Shown: one piece after another, positions 12,410-24,486 of the stretch | How positions within the stretch are numbered: position 1 is the first letter of the stretch | How the letters are laid out: the number at the start of each line of letters is the position of its first letter | Assembly: GCF_001039355.2 (NCBI RefSeq) | Contig: NW_019773594.1 | Span: 28,459 to 77,669 of the forward strand | Source: Lingula anatina | Lineage: Eukaryota > Brachiopoda > Lingulata > Lingulida > Lingulidae | Length of the DNA stretch: 49,211 bases | Direction of reading: 5' to 3' | Position numbers and translations under genes: made by a program | Notes under the pieces: generated by a model | Seen by the model: the letters and a program-made list of their open reading frames with translations, nothing else | Database searches by the model: none | Told to the model about the DNA's origin: nothing

Positions 12410-13920
12410 AGTTTACAGAGCGTCTCCAAATTCTGAAATAACAAATGCAGGGACGAATGGACAGATTGACAGGCAGACTGGATAACATGACACCCTGACA
12501 CAGCGTTTCCATTTACTGTCCACCATTGCTCTTTCTATGTCAAATTCATCTTTCAACATCATTCATATCCCACTCATCTTTCCACAATCTTGTTAGGGTC
12601 TATATATCCTTCATGCAATAAATTTATTAAGTTAATAAGGTTTTACATGATTTTCCCATCTAGTTAATATATCCAAAACAAACCATGGGGTGCCGCCTTA
12701 AACAACACTGTTTCAAACATGATTATACTTTTTTTTTTTTTTTTTTTTTGAGGAACCTGTCTTTTAAGTGAACCAAGCCATTTAGTAAATTTCTGGTAAT
12801 TTTTAAGCAAATTTTTATTAAGCATACAAAGGAATCGTACAAAATATTGTCAATAATATCAGTAATATCAATTATCATATAGCATTTCGTAAGCATATAT
12901 AAAATATATACAGTGGGAAATAAACACAATGTGAGGTCACTGAAACATCGTTCAGTATAATCTACATATTTCCCATTGCTTATATACATGTATTTTTCCA
13001 TTTCGAAATAGCGTTTTAGTTTATTTTGTAGACATTGAAAATCTAATTTTTTTTTTCATTTTTATTCATTTCCAATTCATTACTTCATTTCTGGTAAAAT
13101 TTATTCACGTTTGACAAATACAATGATATAGTGCAAACATCATAATCAATAAAATTTATGAAACAATCCACGAAAATGCTATATTTTGTAAAGGAATGTG
13201 CTTATATTAGTTTCCAAAAGAAGCCCGTCTTTGCACCAAACAATGACAATCAATAAATTTAAAATAAAAATAATTATTGTTAGGTAAGTAGTGTCAGACA
13301 GCTGTGATAAAAACACAAGATTTGCCACAATTAGACAGTGATCAGAATATATATGTGCGAATAGTTAATATTTAATACAAAATCACATAGGAGTGGGAAT
13401 TTTAACACACAGTTAACAATTACCCCAAGTAATATTCATAACAAAAATGCAGAAAAAATCGAATTTCTGTTCTCAAAACCCTAAAAGTGGGAGCAATCCC
13501 TGATTACTAAAACTTAGAATATCCAGTTTTCAACCCAACATATTGCTTTTATTATGCTAATCTTAACCCCAAATTTCTAGTAAAACCGTTAATGAAGGCT
13601 GAGAAAAATTGTGAGGATCATTTGTTGAATGCTTATGGTAAACATGCAAATAGTTTATTAGTGCCACTTGTATATCAATGAGACACTGACTTAATAAGAA
13701 GGAAAATATTTAATCGACTGGCTATGATAAGAGGAAAATTCATAATATAGATCTCAAAAAGTATATTTTTGAATCCCAGTGACACCCCACCCCCCCCCCC
13801 CACCCCCCCCAACAGACACACACCAAACAGGCTACGGCCATGGCATGTGAACGTGAATGTCGTCCCTGTGATTCATTTACACAAGTGTTAGCAATTTACA
13901 TTGTATTTTGCACCAATCCA
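12410..13920. repeat. Large direct duplication, copy 1
   Basis: About 1.5 kb nearly identical to 15864-17350 (initial offset 3454 bp), including a poly-T tract (about 12729-12750 here, 16186-16205 there) and a C-rich tract near 13790-13810 here. Differences are mostly single bases and short indels. This duplication is much younger than the surrounding array. Confidence 0.9.
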
Positions 13921-14464
13921 GCTGATCGAGCTAGCATATATCTATCTTTGTAGATAAAAGGGACGTCATAATATACACTTAACCTAACCATTTCGTCATA
14001 TAATTGACCCACTACCCTCTTTCATACATTCCCAGTAAGTCAAATTGTACTTCTGTGTGTTTTTTTTCTTTCATTCACCCATTCCCTAGCCAGAATACAA
14101 ATCAAACTAAGTGAGAATCAGTAAGTGTAATTTTTTGTCAGCAGTTGGTATGAAACTACACATTTCTAGAACACATTGGAATGGAAAATTCCTTTTGGCA
14201 TAGTTACAGCTAGTAAATTATTATCTCAGCTTATGAGCACGTAGTCCATTTGAACATTGATAAACGGAATCCACCCGTTGATATAAATCCTCAATATATA
14301 TTTTACTGGAAATGGGATCAATCAAGATTTAAGAAATCAATAGAATTCTTATGATGAAAGGAAATTAAACTCGATGTTTAGCCGCATTGATGCAGAAAAT
14401 ATGGTGACATTTTTTTACAACAATTAGACTGATATTTTAATTCTGTAAGGAGTTGTCTTTGACA

Positions 14465-14532
14465 AAAGGCCCACCCTCATTAGTTGATGCTATTCTGATT
14501 TCAAGAATCATTCACGGATAACAAGGTAAATA
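14465..14532 (+). other. Array module B2: exon-like segment with AAG|GTAAAT
   Basis: CCACCCTCATTAG, about 40 nt, then ACAAG|GTAAAT (boundary 14525/14526). Paralogous to 9865-9932, about 4.6 kb away. The donor has one change from GTAAGT. Confidence 0.32.
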
Positions 14533-14989
14533 AAAGTTCAGAAAAACTGATGGATTATAATAAGATCCTATAGGTTACCAAAATAGACAATAGTATCATA
14601 TCATTTACAAACATATATTACCATGTACTTACTATTGGGATAATTTTGTCATATTTTAGAGCTCCAAATTCTGAAATTACCGGTGCATAGACCAATTGAC
14701 AAATTGACAGACGGACTGAACAACATGACACCCTGACACAATGTTTCCATTTATTGACAAAATGTAAATACACAAGGGTGACATAAAAAAATAACCATTG
14801 CCGTTCCTGTGTCATAGGCATAGATAATAACTTCATAAAATAAGATCCTTCACTTTACCATTTATACCGTTTAATTTCCAATAATCTAGCTGGGTCCTAT
14901 ATTTACTTCATGCAGAAAATTAACAGGGTATTAAATAAATTAATAGGAAAAACTTTATTCTTGAAATATGTTGAAAAGTTTATTTTTTA

Positions 14990-15850
14990 ATTAGATGATT
15001 TCCACATCTAGTTCTATGTTTAAAATCCCCAACACTTATGGGCGCTGCCTGAAAGCATTATCTAATTATGCTGATTAAAGAACCCGTGTTTAAAGTACAG
15101 TCATTTAGCAAAAGCAAGGTGTTATTTATTCACGTTTGACACAATCAAAGTAAATTGTAGATAGTTAAGCAGAAGTGTCGAAGAGCTGTGATAATGACAG
15201 AAACTGTACCTGGTGCGACAGTGACCACAAAATATATGCAGACGAATAGTTATTCCATTTTATTATTTTTTCAAAATTATTCATGAATGCATTAAAGACT
15301 ATGGATATTATTTTAACGCACAGTTGGTGATTACCTCAAATCATTTGCAAATCGTAATATTCATTAAAATAATGTGGAGAGACATCGAATTTCTATTCTC
15401 AAAGCTAAGAAAGTGAGACCAAAGCTTGATGACCAAAAATATATATAGTACTGATGATTTTCCCAACCTAGTTTTATGTTTTAAATCCCCAACAACTATG
15501 GGCGCTGCCTAAAAACATGAACCACTTATTTATGCCGACTTTTAAGGTGTTGTGTTTAAAGTATACTTAGTCATATAGCAAAATTAAGTGAAATTAATTC
15601 ACGTTTGACACAATAAAAGTAAATTATAGTTAGAAAGTTAAGCAGAACTGTCTTAGAGCTGTGATAATGACAGAAACTGTACCTGGTCCGACAGTGATCA
15701 GAATATATGTAGACGAATAGTTATTCCGCTTTATTATCTTATTCAAAATCATAAATAAATACATCACAGACTACTGGACGCTATTTTAATACGCAGTTGG
15801 CAATTACCCAAAATAATTTGCAAACAATAATCGTCATAAAATAATGTGTA
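14990..15850. repeat. Tandem duplication within the array (about 450 bp)
   Basis: The segment from about 14990 to 15400 is repeated from about 15450 to 15850: the TATGGGCGCTGCCT, TTCACGTTTGACACAA and GACAGAAACTGTACCTGGT landmarks appear in the same order in both. Divergence is clearly higher than in the 1.5-kb duplication. Confidence 0.8.
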
Positions 15851-15863
15851 AATAATATGTACG

Positions 15864-17350
15864 CAGTTTACAGAGCGTCTCCAAATTCTGAAATAACAAA
15901 TGCAGGGACGAATGGACAGATTGACAAGCAGACTGGATAACATGACACCCTGACACAGCGTTTCCATTTACTGTCCACCATTGCTCTTTCTATGTCAAAT
16001 TCATCTTTCAACATCATTCATATCCCACTCATCTTTCCACAATCTTGTTAGGGTCTATATATCCTTCGTGCAAAAAATTTATTAAGTTAATAAGGTTTTA
16101 CATGATTTTCCCATCTAATTAATATATACAAAACAAACCATGGGGTGCTGCCTTAAACAACACTGTTTCAAACATGATTATACTGTTTTTTTTTTTTTTT
16201 TTTTTGAGGAACCTGTCTTTTAAGTGAACCAAGCCATTTAGTAAATGTCGGTTAATTTTTAAGCCTTTTTTATTAAGCATACAAAGGAATCGTACAAAAT
16301 ATTGTCAATAATATCAGTAATATCAATTATCATATAGCATTTCCTATGCATATATAGGTCACTGAAACATCGTTCAGTATAATCTACATATTTTGGATTG
16401 TTTATATACATGCATTTTTCCATTTCGAAATAGCGTTTTAGTTTATTTTGTAGACATTGAAAATCTAATTTTTTTTTCATTTTTATTCATTTCCAATTCA
16501 TTACTTCATTTCTGGTAAAATTTATTCACGTTTGACAAATACAATGATATAGTGCAAACATCATAATCAATAAAATTAATGAAACAATCCACGAAAATGC
16601 TATATTTTGTTAAAGTAATGTGCTTATATTAGTTTCCAAAAGAAGCCAGTCTTTGCACCAAACAATGACAAACAATAAATTTAAAATAAAAATAATTATT
16701 GTTAGGTAAGTAGTGTCAGACAGCTGATAAAAACACAAGCTTTGACACAATTAGACAGTGATCAGAATATATGCATGCGAATAGTTAATATTTAATACAA
16801 AGTCACATATGGGTGGGAATTTTAACACGCAGTTAAGAATTACCCCAAATCATTGGCAAATCGTTAGAAATATTCATAACAAAAATGCAGAAAAAATCGA
16901 ATTTCTGTTCTCAAAACCCTGAAAGTGGGACCAATTCCTGATTACTAAAACTTAGAATATCCAGTTTTCAACCCAACATATTGCTTTTAATATACTAATC
17001 TTAAACCAAAATTTCTAATAAAACCGTTAATGAAGGCTGAGAAAAATTGTGAGGATCATTTGTTGAATGCTTATGGTAGACATGGAAATAGTTTATTAGT
17101 GCCACTTGTATATCAACGAGACATTGACTTAATAAGAAGGAAAATATTTAATCGACTGGCTATGATAAGCGGAAAATTCATAATATAGATCTCAGAAAGT
17201 ATATTTTTGAATCCCAGTGACATCCCCCCCCCCCCCAACACACACACACACCAAACAGGCTACGGCCATGGCATGTGAACATGAATGTCGTCCCTGTGAT
17301 TCATTTGCACAAGTGTTATCAATTTATTTGTATTTTGCACCAATCCAGCT
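15864..17350. repeat. Large direct duplication, copy 2
   Basis: Second copy of the segment at 12410-13920. A short deletion near 16355, relative to about 12895-12935 in copy 1, is the largest difference noticed. Confidence 0.9.
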
Positions 17351-17630
17351 GATCAAACTAGCATATATCTATCTTTGTTGATAAAAGGGACGACACAATA
17401 TACACTTAACCTCAACAGTTCGACATATAATTTACCCTCTACCATACGTTCCCAGTGAGTTAAATTGTTCCTCTGGGTGAGTTTTGTCTTCATTCGCCCA
17501 CCCCCTGCCAGAATACAAATCAAGCTAAAATGAAAAACAATAAATGTACTTTCCAACAGCACTTGGCATAAAACATTTAATTTGTAGTACACGCTGGGAT
17601 GGACTCCAGCCAGTAAATCATTATTTCCTC

Positions 17631-17633
<3 letters not shown>

Positions 17634-17678
<45 letters not shown>

Positions 17679-17830
17679 GTTTATTGAGCACTGAATGATA
17701 TGAATATATTTGCAGGCTCACTAGACTACATTATTTACACAATGTATATCAGTAAGTGTGTAGTATGCTAAATTGCACGTGTTAAAAAGCATGTAATGCT
17801 ATAAAATTAATTTATTGAGCTATTCACGGC
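17634..17830 (-). mobile_element. (AAT)n tract with probable non-LTR retroposon 3' tail
   Basis: An (AAT)n microsatellite at about 17634-17678. Read on the minus strand, the flanking sequence gives CTCAATAAACTTATTATTATT. The METTL27-intron retroposon ends in a comparable way (CTTAATAAATTATTATTATT, 45220-45240). Probably the tail of a 5'-truncated CR1/L2-like insertion. No coding remnant recognised here. Confidence 0.45.
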
Positions 17831-18029
17831 ATTATCAACAATTAGTGGCTGTAATGTGTTAAGTTGCAGGTGAGCTACGTATTTTAACAGCAGTCTTTAC
17901 AAATTCCACTATTACTTTGGGGCTTTTTTCACAGGGTGGATTACGGAGAATTGACAATACCTGATCACTGTCCTCTACACCCACTACACTGATTTTCTTA
18001 TGTACTATTACTGATCTGCACGTAGTCCA

Positions 18030-18200
18030 TGACATTGACATTGACATTGATAGCCGGGATCCGCCAATGGGGTCTGGGGGTTCGAACCCCCCATTTGCTG
18101 GGAAAAGGTTCCCTCTGGGTAAAAATGTATGTAGGCACATTAAGGTTTCATCGTAAAAGGTTGACTTTTTCAGAAAAAAAACTTGAAATTGCTGGCTACG
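18030..18200 (+). repeat. SINE-like interspersed repeat with a B-box-like motif
   Basis: Contains GGGGGTTCGAACCCCCC, a palindrome matching the pol III B-box core GGTTCGAANCC, followed by sequence shared with 2190-2290. It lies inside an array copy. No matching A-box or complete tRNA fold was found, so the SINE reading is tentative. Confidence 0.35.
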
Positions 18201-19230
18201 GGCCTCCATGTATTTACCATTAGGATAATTTTGTCATGTTTTGGAGCTCCGAATTCTTTAGTTACGAATGCAGGGCCAAATGACAGATTGACTGGAAAAC
18301 ATGACACCCTGAGACAATGTTTCCATTTATTGTCCTATTGTGCAAAATGTAAATACACAAGGGTGACATAATACATTTCACCATTGCCGTCTCTGTGTCA
18401 TATCGATAATAACTCCATAAAATATTATCATTCAGTCTACCTGTATCACGTTTAATTTCCAATAATTTAGCTGGGTCCTTGTATAACGTCATTGTATAAC
18501 GTTATTGAATCCATTAAAAGGTAAAATTTTATCCTTGATATAAATTGATAAGATTTATAATAGAAAAATTAAATCCCCAACAACTACGGGCGCTGCCTGA
18601 AAACATGACCCACTTATGCTAACTTTTAAGGAACCTGCGTTTAAAGTATACGTAGTCATTTTCAAGATTATGTGAAATCAATTTACGTTTGACACAGTTT
18701 TTAACCCAACAAATTACCTTTAATATATTAATCTCAAACCCCGATCACTGTTAATGTAGGCTGAGAAAGTTCTTGGCGGAACACGTGTTGAAGGCTTGCA
18801 ATACACATGCGAATAATTTTTGTGCCACCTGTAGTACTAATCTAGACACTGGCCGAGTAGAAAATAAAACTTTTAGTGTCTTAGGATAAAAATACACTTC
18901 ATATAGATTCTCAAAAAATCTTATCAGACCAAACCCCCACCCCCAGGAGACTGTGAACATGTCATGTGAGCATTCATGTTGTCCCTGTGATTCATTTACC
19001 ACACAAGTGCTGTCAGATTACATTGTATTTTGCATCAATTATTCGCTGATGGAGAATATATCTATCTTTGCTGATAGAAGTAACGACACAATATGCACTT
19101 AACCAGTTCACCACATACCCACTATATGAGTCAAATTGTCCTTTTGGGTGGGTTTTGTTTCCATTCACCCATCCGCCAGCCAGAATACAAATCATGACAG
19201 TAAGTGTAATTTCTAACAGCAGTTGGTATA

Positions 19231-21830
19231 AAACGCTAAATTGCTATCGTCTCAAGTGGCTTAAATGTCTGTCATTTTTATATAACCAAAATTTTAAAAT
19301 GTAAGTAAACCAGTCGGATGATTTAGGTTTTTACCATTTTAAAGACAAAGGATAAATTTGTGTCAAATAAGCTAAGATTAAGATGTTAAAACATTTATTC
19401 TTTGAAAGACTTCACTTGACCTGTTCATCTTAATAACCTTTACTATGTCCCTCTGTGTAGCAGAAATGCAGATTTATTTTGGAATAAATTTTATAAGCAA
19501 AGATTGTTTTTGTTTGTCTTTAAGAAAAGGATAAAATTTAAATTTATTTTAAATATGTAAAACATTTACAGATGTAACTTTGTTTCTTTCAAAGTTCCAT
19601 ACACGTTGCGTCTCGAATATAAATACAACGAAGGGTAATTTTTATAAATATTAGGGCTGGGACCGCCATGCCGTGTTTAACCCTTGCATGGATTTATTTA
19701 ATTAAATTAAAGCGAAGTCCGTGCATATTAGCAGTTCTTTACTCATTTCTATCTAGGGACACTCATAGTCCTAGTTTTGGATGTATTGCTTGATCATTGG
19801 GTGTCGAGTTTATATACTTTTTTGACGTTCATTCAATGCCTTCACATATTTTTAGTATAATACATTTGTACGCATTTCACAGACTCATAAATAAACTAAC
19901 AATATTAAATTTTAAATAAACTAACAATATGAATAAAAGATCTTTTAAACGGTGACTACATTTGCAACCATTTCATTAAAAATAACATTACAAACACTAC
20001 TAACATTACAAGAAGTCCACCTATACCAAGCTGGCTTTCAAGTAAGTCTACAACTCACTCTGTGATCCTCGACATGAATGACATGGAAAGCGTGCTTGAG
20101 ATAATGAAGTAAACCGTCTTCTATTGCATCAGCAGTACTGGTCACCGCTATCGCAATCCTTATGTTGCTGAAATGCATCAAAGGAAGAAAGATATATAAC
20201 TGTGATGTGCCAATAACGGGCAATGTAGATAATTCCATTTTCAAATTTTTAGTTTTATTAATGTGAAATGTGCAAACGCGTTGTCAAACGCTATCCTACT
20301 AGAATTTGTTGTCAAATTCCTTAATTGTACTACAAAAGAACCATAGAGTTCAGATCACAAATATAATCCCTTAACATGTAAATTAATTTTAAGGATTCTT
20401 TTAAGCACTTGACTTGTTTTATGACTTCATGACCTTACATGTAATTATATAACACAAGTTGACACGTGCAATTAGAGTAATTGAGATTTGTATGTACCAC
20501 GCAATAGTGCAGCACTGGATCCACCTAAGATAAAAATTGGGATATAAGCCTGTTGAATAAGTGTCTAGGGAGCAAACCTTTAGAGAGACCACTTGGGAGA
20601 GCTAACAACTCGGACGCCAGTTATAGGAGAGGGTTAAGGAGTTTAAGACTTCACGTAGATCATGTAGTTAGGGAGCGTGAACAAAATAGACCCTTAAACT
20701 GGTAATTGAATATCCTTGGGTTTTCTTTGAGCGAGTTTACGTAAATCTGATACGAACTGTGGCATTTCGAATTGCGTTTTGCGCAGTATAAAAGTTATCG
20801 TTACAATAGGTTGACAGGTCTCCTTACACTAATATTTTTTTCATATGGGATATGAGCTTGGGTGACAAAAAATATTAGACGCGTATATATCGATATGCTT
20901 CTCTACAGATCGAAACCCTTTTCCCGCTTTGGTTGGAATCAGTGGCTAGCATTGACTCATTTTTGTCAAGTGGAACATTTTTCTCTGTAGTCGTCAATTT
21001 TTTTTTGTGTCTTTTATTTGATTGTTATGTGTCAAATTATCCAGTTTGATCAATTGATTCTGGTGAAACTGCATTTTCACTTACGTTGGTTATTGACAGC
21101 ATTTCCTTGTTCTCTGTACATTCGATGAACAATCTGGGTAGCTTCAAGAATAAAGTCCACGTAACAACCATTAAGCCGGAATATATTTTATAACATAATT
21201 TAGGAAATAAGGAATTCGTAATTAATCACACGCATTTCCCTTTATGTGGTGGCAATTTTCACAAGAACGCATATGGCAATAATATGCGGGTGTCGTTTTT
21301 TGTCTCGTTTTACTGCTGCTGAGATGTCATTGTATTGATTTCTTAAGGTCTGTGACCTAAAAATTCATGACAATCATTACTGCAATATGCACGGCAGCAA
21401 ATAAAAGAATAAAGGGCAAATACGGAGAGGAGCTTTTTGTCGGAATGGGCCTTAATACAAAAATTGTTTTCATTCGCATCCCTCCATTAAGCACCAAGCA
21501 AACTTATTTCAGTTTGATTTGTGAGGGGTAAATGAAACCTCACTATGCGGCTTTCGTGTCTGGGGGTATTTTTAACTTTCATTCACCTAACGGTTTTTCC
21601 AGTATTGTTTGCTGTATCGAGAAATAGCACAGTTATTAGAGACTATAGCCCCAGCGAGACGACCTGAGAGGGGAGCAAGACATGCCAAATTATCTCATAG
21701 GTATCTCACAGACATGTTTAGCCTGTATTTTTCCTCATCCATGATGTCTTGAATATTGAGGTGAATTCATGGGGCACTTGATGCCCTGGATACGCAGAAC
21801 TGTTTATTTAGCGGTTTATTATGGTGACAC
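19231..21830. other. Unique AT-rich DNA; one weak exon candidate
   Basis: The tandem array stops near 19230. A minus-strand segment at about 20173-20075 follows an acceptor-like TTTCAG and encodes NIRIAIAVTSTADAIEDG and onward. It faintly resembles the C-terminal part of fold-type I PLP enzymes, but I cannot identify it and no partner exon was found. Otherwise I see no gene. Confidence 0.3.
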
Positions 21831-22104
21831 TGTTGTGGCGATGCTCAATTTTAACATATTAGGTGACACAAACAGGTATACGAAGTGGAATACTGTCAAT
21901 CAAAATCAATCGGACGCTACCTTTTGTTCAGTATAGGTGTAGGACAGGACCTCAAACGAAGTTTTTGGGCGGCGCTGGACCCACATCCGGGGATTTATTA
22001 AGGCCATTTGTCCTAACAAAGTCAATGGCACAGGGCGTGGCTGATCAACGTTTATGTTGTGACTTTTTTGACAGGGAAACGCTTGGGTTATATCACAGAC
22101 ACAC

Positions 22105-22178
22105 TGAGAATGTCCATGACACAAATTCCACGCATAGTAAATGCCACCTCTGATACAATAGAATAGCAAGGTAAGTAC
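22105..22178 (+). other. Isolated copy of the exon-like array module
   Basis: AAATTCCACGCATAG, about 30 nt, then AGCAAG|GTAAGT (boundary 22170/22171). It matches modules A1 and A2 (AAATTCCACCCACAG ... AAG|GTAAGT) although it lies about 3 kb outside the array. Confidence 0.35.
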
Positions 22179-22179
22179 A

Positions 22180-23619
22180 AATTCTAAACAAACAAACAAA
22201 CAAAGAACGAAAAATATTGCATTTCCACGATTTTTCATTCATTTTCTCAGACAAATAATTCATCAACTTAAAGGATTTCAGACACATAAAAATCCATTTC
22301 TTGAATTCTGAAGATTCGGCACTCAATCTACACACTAGAGGTATGTTTTAATTGATCCCCGTCATTTAAAAATAATAAAAACAATCTATTAGTAGAAAAA
22401 AGCGTTTTAGTAAACCTCACCTCAATATGCATAATTGAAGCAACAGATCTTAGACACGTGCTACTGTGACGACAATGAGGATAAAGGTCTATGAGACTCA
22501 ACTGAGCTGCATAGTGCATACAGACAGAGAAGTTTAGGAAAGTTGTGTTGAACGGAGTTGAGCTGTGGGATTTACCAAAATTGTAGCACTCGTTGTCAAT
22601 CTTTTGTTTGTCTGTGACGGTCTTCCGTGACTTACTTACTAACTTCGGTGACAATAGTTGCGATGCTCGAGATCATGGTCACCTCAGGTGGTTTAGATCC
22701 TATCAAAAGCTGATAGTCTTTCAGATTAACTGTTATCAGTTTGCATGCTTACTAATTGCTGATGCATTTTAAATGCATTGTAGTTGACTAAGAGCTCGTT
22801 AACAATAAAACATGTTTATTATGCACCGCTGCACTTCCCAAGCCAGGTAATAACAGGTATCAAACTCGCCTTGGTGAGCTTTCATATTTTTCAATATATC
22901 TCATTTATTTCATGGGGTTATTTTATTGGTATTTGTATATGGAATTACATATCAATATTTAAACAACTGAGTTCAAACACAGTCGGAAACATAATAAAAG
23001 TCATTGCTCTCAGGGTATTTTAAAGCATGCGTATGCCCAGGCATTATTTTTGTGGAAGAAAACGTGTTGAGGAAAAACAGGAAAAAAGCGGTATATTAAA
23101 GAAAAAATGGGAACTGCTGTAATAAAATGGTTCGTAAACTTATTCGTTTATGCTTTGAGGATTTGTTTCTGAAGGTTATTTCATCTTAAATATTAAATAA
23201 TTAAAAAGATTTATCATTTTATAACTTGAAACGCAAGTTCAAATTTGTAAGTTTTCTTCAAACACCCCAAAAAATGTAACAGATGAAAGTAAAAGAGCAT
23301 TGTTTGCTTCTAGTAGCATGGAATAAATCATTACCTAAATGTGTTTACTAAATGTGCAGTTTTACGTACGTTAGTATATTTAAATCATGCATGGAGATTT
23401 AACCTGGTAAGGGATATAAGAAAGGCACATACGGATTTTTAAAAAGAATGCTGGGTGTAAAAAAGAGCACTACTGATAACTTAGTTCATTGCATTGTACA
23501 TAACTTAGTATAATATGAAAAGTGGGAGATACCCAATTCTTTTAAGTATGAAGCTACATTTTTTAAAAATATTGATTTAAACCCCCTCTTCGAAAAATTG
23601 TATTATAACACCGTGCTTT
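22180..23619. other. No gene seen
   Basis: AT-rich, with no sustained coding signal on either strand and no recognised repeat apart from a short (AAAC)n stretch near 22187-22204. Confidence 0.45.
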
Positions 23620-23775
23620 AAAGATCTACTCAAGAAAAAAATTTGCTTGGGTAAAATTGAGTCGTAAATGAACTGGAGACACTTGGTTTGTCATAAAGTT
23701 TTCACGAAAATATGTCAGATAACTTTATACTATCCTACTCAAGAAAAAAATTGCTTGGGTACGATAGAGTACACT
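23620..23775. repeat. Direct repeat of a hairpin-forming 28-mer
   Basis: CTACTCAAGAAAAAAAT followed by TGCTTGGGTA occurs at about 23627-23654 and again at about 23733-23761. Each copy can fold on itself, ACTCAAG against CTTGGGT. Confidence 0.75.
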
Positions 23776-23805
23776 CTAAAGTTCAGGAACGCGTAAACAT
23801 GAAAC

Positions 23806-24038
23806 AGAACACATTTCAAGTGTGCAAATGTTACATTTTGAGAACGCTTTAAACAGTGTTCTGACGCTAGAACAGTAAGCGTTGTGAAATATAGAACACA
23901 TTTTAGAACACATTCACATGTAAATTCAGAACACTTTTTACTTGTTCAAATGTTACTTTTTGAGAACACTAAGATGTGTTCTAAAAAGAATTTAGAACAC
24001 TTGCTATTCTGAAAGTAATCTAGAACACTTGGTGTTCT
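23806..24038. repeat. Cluster of AGAACAC / GTGTTCT words
   Basis: Exact AGAACAC at 23806, 23893, 23905, 23928, 23963, 23994 and 24022. Exact GTGTTCT at 23856, 23976 and 24032. Near-matches at 23841 and 23869. The last pair forms the perfect palindrome AGAACAC-TTG-GTGTTCT (24022-24038). A second shared block, CAAATGTTAC(A/T)TTTTGAGAAC, occurs at about 23825 and 23947. The word contains AGAACA, a steroid-receptor half-site, but this may equally be a decayed minisatellite. Confidence 0.75.
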
Positions 24039-24486
24039 TCAATAAAATGCATTTATTTGTATGAGGACAAAATTACAATAAAAATGTTACACACTTCAAT
24101 GTTCTTCACATCAGTAATTGCTCTTAAGTTCTTTAGTCATATCAAACCGACAAATATGCTGATTACACAATATCAACCAAGTGATTACTAAATCATCGTT
24201 CTGAAAATAAGTAGTTAACAAAGCTCAAAAATCATACATTGATAATTACATGCACATCAGCTTGACTTGCCTAAAACGTATTACAAACGATCAGATTATT
24301 GAAAGAAAGTGCCAAACTTCTAGGCTAACAACATCCGTAAAAATGCGCATCAACACAAGCAACACAGGAACTTTCTATCTGTATAAAGCTTTACACGCCA
24401 AACAATTATGGTGGCTAAACATGTGACCAAGGTGGATCAAACCATGAAACAAGGGTGGTCAGGCAGTCGAAGCAGAGAGACGAGAC

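Larger units (their letters stand above)
5560..19230. repeat. Degenerate nested tandem array of a non-coding unit (about six copies)
   Basis: The same ordered landmarks recur. 'CTATCTTTGnTGATAAAAG': near 5600, 6210 (weak), 9345, 10405, 13945, 17370, 19065. 'CACCCATCCGCCAGCCAGAA' or variants: 9465, 10535, 14080, 17500, 19170. 'AACAGCTAG' followed by CTTATCT or TTATCTC: 5795, 6470, 9570, 11175, 14205. 'CCTGACACAATGTTTCCAT': 7395, 10130, 12490, 14728, 15945, 18310. 'GGGCGCTGCCT' or variants: 7715, 12690, 15040, 15500, 16140, 18590. 'TTCACGTTTGACACAA': 13105, 15130, 15600, 16530, 18685. The 'AAGGCTTAnAATACACAT' / 'GTGCCACCTGTAGTAC' pair: 9090, 10170, 13630, 17070, 18790. Copies differ by deletions, insertions and secondary duplications. 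No open frame is conserved across copies. Origin unknown: an old amplified transposon, a duplicated regulatory or RNA locus, and a satellite-like expansion all fit. Confidence 0.82.

Noticed and set aside
18060-18100. B-box-like GGTTCGAACCC suggesting a tRNA gene
   Set aside because: No acceptor stem, D-arm or anticodon arm of tRNA form can be folded around it. At best it is a SINE fragment.
22420-22520. Minus-strand segment between an acceptor-like ATGCAG and GAG|GTGAGG
   Set aside because: Short, unrecognised, and no matching neighbouring exons. Chance splice-like borders are common in AT-rich DNA.
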